A stretch of DNA of 64,000 nucleotides from positions 54,081,949-54,145,948 of the forward strand of contig CM050449.1 in NCBI GenBank assembly GCA_027563935.2. Direction: 5' to 3'. Position 1 is the stretch's first letter, and each line of letters begins with the position of its first letter. Under the pieces are notes generated by a model. It had not been told where the DNA came from. It searched no databases and saw only the letters and a list, made by a program, of their open reading frames with translations. The DNA is from Costus lasius. Taxonomy: Eukaryota > Streptophyta > Magnoliopsida > Zingiberales > Costaceae. Positions 61,446 through 64,000 of this stretch are shown here, piece after piece. Position numbers and translations under genes: made by a program.

Positions 61446-61781
61446 AAACAACACATACAACCCAATCGAAGCAATATCAGAAATTCATACTCAGAATATA
61501 ACAATACAACCCAATCGAATTAATATTAGAACAAATTCAGAATTATAGTGATACAACCCTATCGAATAATGAGAGAGTCAAACAAAAGCAAGGTAAGATA
61601 GCATCGGCGGACACAAGAAGTTTGAAGGAGTTATCCTTCCCTATGAACACATGAACCATCAATAAAATATAAATGATGAAATACAATTAAGTAGGAAAAA
61701 GATACTCACAGAGATCTACACGTCCGCGTCAGATCCAATCTCCTTTGTGTCCTCGGGGGCTGCATCCATAGGATCATCGTG
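61446..61781. other. no gene seen
   Basis: AT-rich, with two imperfect copies of a motif containing ACAACCCAATCGAA and ATACAACCC(A/T)ATCGAAT (about 61455-61570). No domain recognised. Confidence 0.5.
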
Positions 61782-63134
61782 TTATCCTCCCTGGTCTCCA
61801 CCATAGACTCCACCTCTCCCGCTATCCTTGAATCCATACCAGTCATAGAGGAAATTCCCCATCTCCTCCATAGCCAAGTTCATCCACTTCATGGTGAATA
61901 TGCTCCATAGAGGAAGACATTCTTCCCATGGAATCCAGCATTCTTTCCATGAGGCGACCCTGAGGGTACACCTCAGCAGAAAGAGACTGGAAACCGGGGT
62001 TGAATGCACTAGCCCATCCTCTCTCGGTTGTACGGCATGAGGAGCCTGAAGCTCTGTGTGAAGGTGACTCTATAGCTCCATGAGATGGTTGATCCATACC
62101 CATACCGAATGGGTCATCTCTACCACCCCAGGTGGGTGGTGGCGGTACGGAGTCCAAAGGTGGTGGCATAGCATAATCAGCATCACTAGGAGTCAGCTTC
62201 CAATTTGCCTGATTCTTCACAGTGGTTTTCTCAGTGCTGGCAAGGGCAATGTTTGAGCTCCTAGTCCAAGAACTAAACAAAATGTGTCACCTTCTCTAAC
62301 AATCATTTTCATGGCCATTCATGACTCAAGGTCTAATCTTGCATTTCCTCTAGCCACCTCAACTCCATAAGGCTCAACATTAAGATGAAGGGCTATAGGT
62401 GTAATGAAACCACCTATCACAATAGCTCCTTTCTTTGCCCTTGCCACCTTGTCCATGTGTTTGACAAAGAAAAAGGCAACATCCACTGGATATCCATGCA
62501 ACATACTCCACAAAAGGAAAAGCTCAGTCTGCCACACCATACCATCACTGACACCACGCCCAAATATTGTGTGAGCTAGAACTCTATGTGTATACTTGAT
62601 ACAAGGGTTGGTGATCTTTGAGGCTCTGGCTGCTACTGCTGAAAAATGGGTCTATAAAGAGATTTGGTTCCAAAACACACTCTCAATGAAACCAAGTGAT
62701 ACACAAGTGTGCCCTCCAGATGCTAAATGGAAGATGGTCCTGATGTCTCTCTAAGTGAGACTCCTCTCTATGTTGGCCATGCGGAAGGTGATCTCACCTT
62801 CAGCATGTCTATCAGTGAACTCGTGTAGCTCCATATCCATGCTACTCAGAAACTCAAGCACCAAGGGCAGATAAGTCTGAGGGATCATCTGGAAGAAATT
62901 CTTGGCCCTTATCTAATCGAACATCAAGAATACATCTTCATATAGCCCTAGTGCCTCCAATGTACGCTGATCTGTATATTTAGTGTTGACAACTCTCCTG
63001 GCTACCAATTGGTTGTATCTGGCTTCTTGGATTTCATTCCTAAAAATGATACCATATGGATTTGGGGGAGTTGAGGATTCGGCTGGTGCCTTTCCCTTCT
63101 TCTTTGAGACTACTGATTTGACTCTGGGTGCCAT
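61782..63134 (-). pseudogene. retroelement protein remnant, resembling the 'putative plant transposon protein' domain
   Basis: The minus-strand frame starts MAPRVKSVVSKKKGKAPAES (63132-63134), a lysine-rich N-terminus, followed by FRNEIQEARYNQLVARRVVNTKYTD. After a stop at about 62913 the frame resumes and includes WQTELFLLWSMLHGYPVDVAFF and GGFITPIALHL. Later parts (61782-62280) are proline- and serine-rich in shifting frames. The pattern matches my memory of the plant-specific domain found in Athila/Tat-type retroelements and related plant ORFs, but I cannot verify it. Several stops and frameshifts make it non-functional. Confidence 0.5.
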
Positions 63135-64000
63135 TTCAGATGATAAAGCTTGTCACTTGTGTTGAAACAGGGCTGCAAACTAAAATTTGCATACAATATA
63201 ACAAATTGGTGTTCTAGATGAAATAACTCCTTCAATCCTCCCTTAGAACGAAAATCTCTACTTAGCACACATTCTAGAAGTAGGCATCAACCAAATCGAA
63301 GCTAAAACCCAATAAATTTTGCTAGGAATAGTGCTGGCAGAAAAGTGGGCGGAAAAGCGGGTGGAAAAACAACCGAACGAGCTCATTCAAGGCTCAAAAT
63401 CATCCTAATATCAGTCAAAAATCTCAGAAATTACTCTAGTAAGGTTTGCCGGTGATCTAAGGAAGCAAATGCGAGCAAACATTTCAAAAATCGACCAAGA
63501 ATCAGAAGAAAACAGGAAAGGGGTGGAACAGGGCGCTAAAATTCACCAAAACGACTAGATAGGGCAAGATAATACCAAATTGACGGTCGAAGCTAGACGG
63601 GAAGGGTCGCCGACGAGCTCTGAAGGCAAGGGAAGATCGGAAACCGAAGGTCGGTGTGAGAGCAAGCCAAATCAAGAGCAAAAACCCAAAACACGGCCTA
63701 ACAAACCCTAAAAACGGCACAGAAATTATGTGGGCCAAATAGAATTATGGTCGTAATATGTCTTACGGCAGTGCCGTAATGTGCTCAGTTTGAAAAACAC
63801 GGGTCAAAATATTCTATACGGTAGCGCCATAAATGTTTGAAAATTCTCGGGTCGAAAAAGGCCTAGACTTACGGTACTGTAACAGAGGTTACAGTACTAT
63901 CGTAAAAACTTCAAAACTCTCAGGTCAAAAATCAGCCGTAATTACGACACCATAAAAACGGTTACGGTAGTACCGTAAAAACGAGCATAATTTTTTTATT
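63135..64000. other. upstream part of the retroelement, palindrome-rich, runs off the window
   Basis: No ORF of note. 63720-63980 contains repeated short palindromes of the form TTACGG(C/T)A-G-T(G/A)CCGTAA (63763-63779, 63962-63978) and a longer hairpin (63869-63905). Similar motifs occur in the solo LTR at 58960-60606, so this may be the start of an LTR from a related gypsy family. Confidence 0.45.

Noticed and set aside
1..64000. CRISPR arrays, tRNA and rRNA genes, operons
   Set aside because: No regularly spaced repeats and no cloverleaf or rRNA sequence noticed; tRNA similarity is limited to the retrotransposon primer sites.

Overview
This window looks like nuclear DNA from a flowering plant with a repeat-rich genome. 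It holds one intact host gene, a five-exon laccase on the minus strand (48193-50325). Almost everything else is LTR-retrotransposon sequence, much of it stacked one element inside another. Ty1/copia elements of Angela-like type with initiator-Met primer sites predominate, which would fit a monocot, but the species cannot be fixed from the sequence alone.

Layout. 1-1975: 3' end of an Angela-like copia element (copia A). 2831-28692: a Ty3/gypsy element (gypsy 1, minus) with both LTRs and a CTTGC target-site duplication (TSD) but only gag inside. Into its left LTR went copia B (4710-22493, minus, TSD GGAAG). Into one LTR of copia B went copia C (13094-22287, plus, TSD ATGTT), which is intact with an open 1294-aa polyprotein. 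A solo copia LTR (copia D, 23233-25103, TSD ATAGG) sits in the gypsy 1 gag. 28698-31907: no credible gene; a GC-rich LTR-like block. 31913-47632: a second gypsy element (gypsy 2, minus, TSD CTTGG), split by copia F (32878-42063, plus, TSD ATCTC) and by a solo Angela-like LTR (copia E, 44336-46007, TSD CGCCT). 48193-50325: laccase. 50413-54600: AT-rich intergenic DNA. 54640-61445: copia remnants around a head-to-head pair of gypsy/Tat-like LTRs, one holding a further solo LTR (58960-60606, TSD GTTTT). 61782-64000: decayed coding sequence and palindrome-rich DNA of another retroelement.

The most interesting signal is in the copia LTRs. The TATA box lies about 75 bp from the LTR start, so most of each LTR is transcribed leader. 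In the Angela-like family and in the clearly different copia F family, the leader carries a predicted three-way-junction fold. An 18-nt apical loop is identical in the two families, while the surrounding helices have different sequences but keep their pairing. Other hairpins in the same leaders show the same pattern. Copia F has badly decayed coding sequence, yet its LTRs are only about 1.6% diverged and its primer site, polypurine tract and leader folds persist. This suggests it was mobilised in trans, possibly by Angela-like machinery such as that of copia C.

LTR divergence was counted by eye (C about 3 differences, B about 5, F about 35). It fits the nesting order, with C youngest. All boundaries come from reading TG...CA ends and matching TSDs directly; no database or folding program was run.
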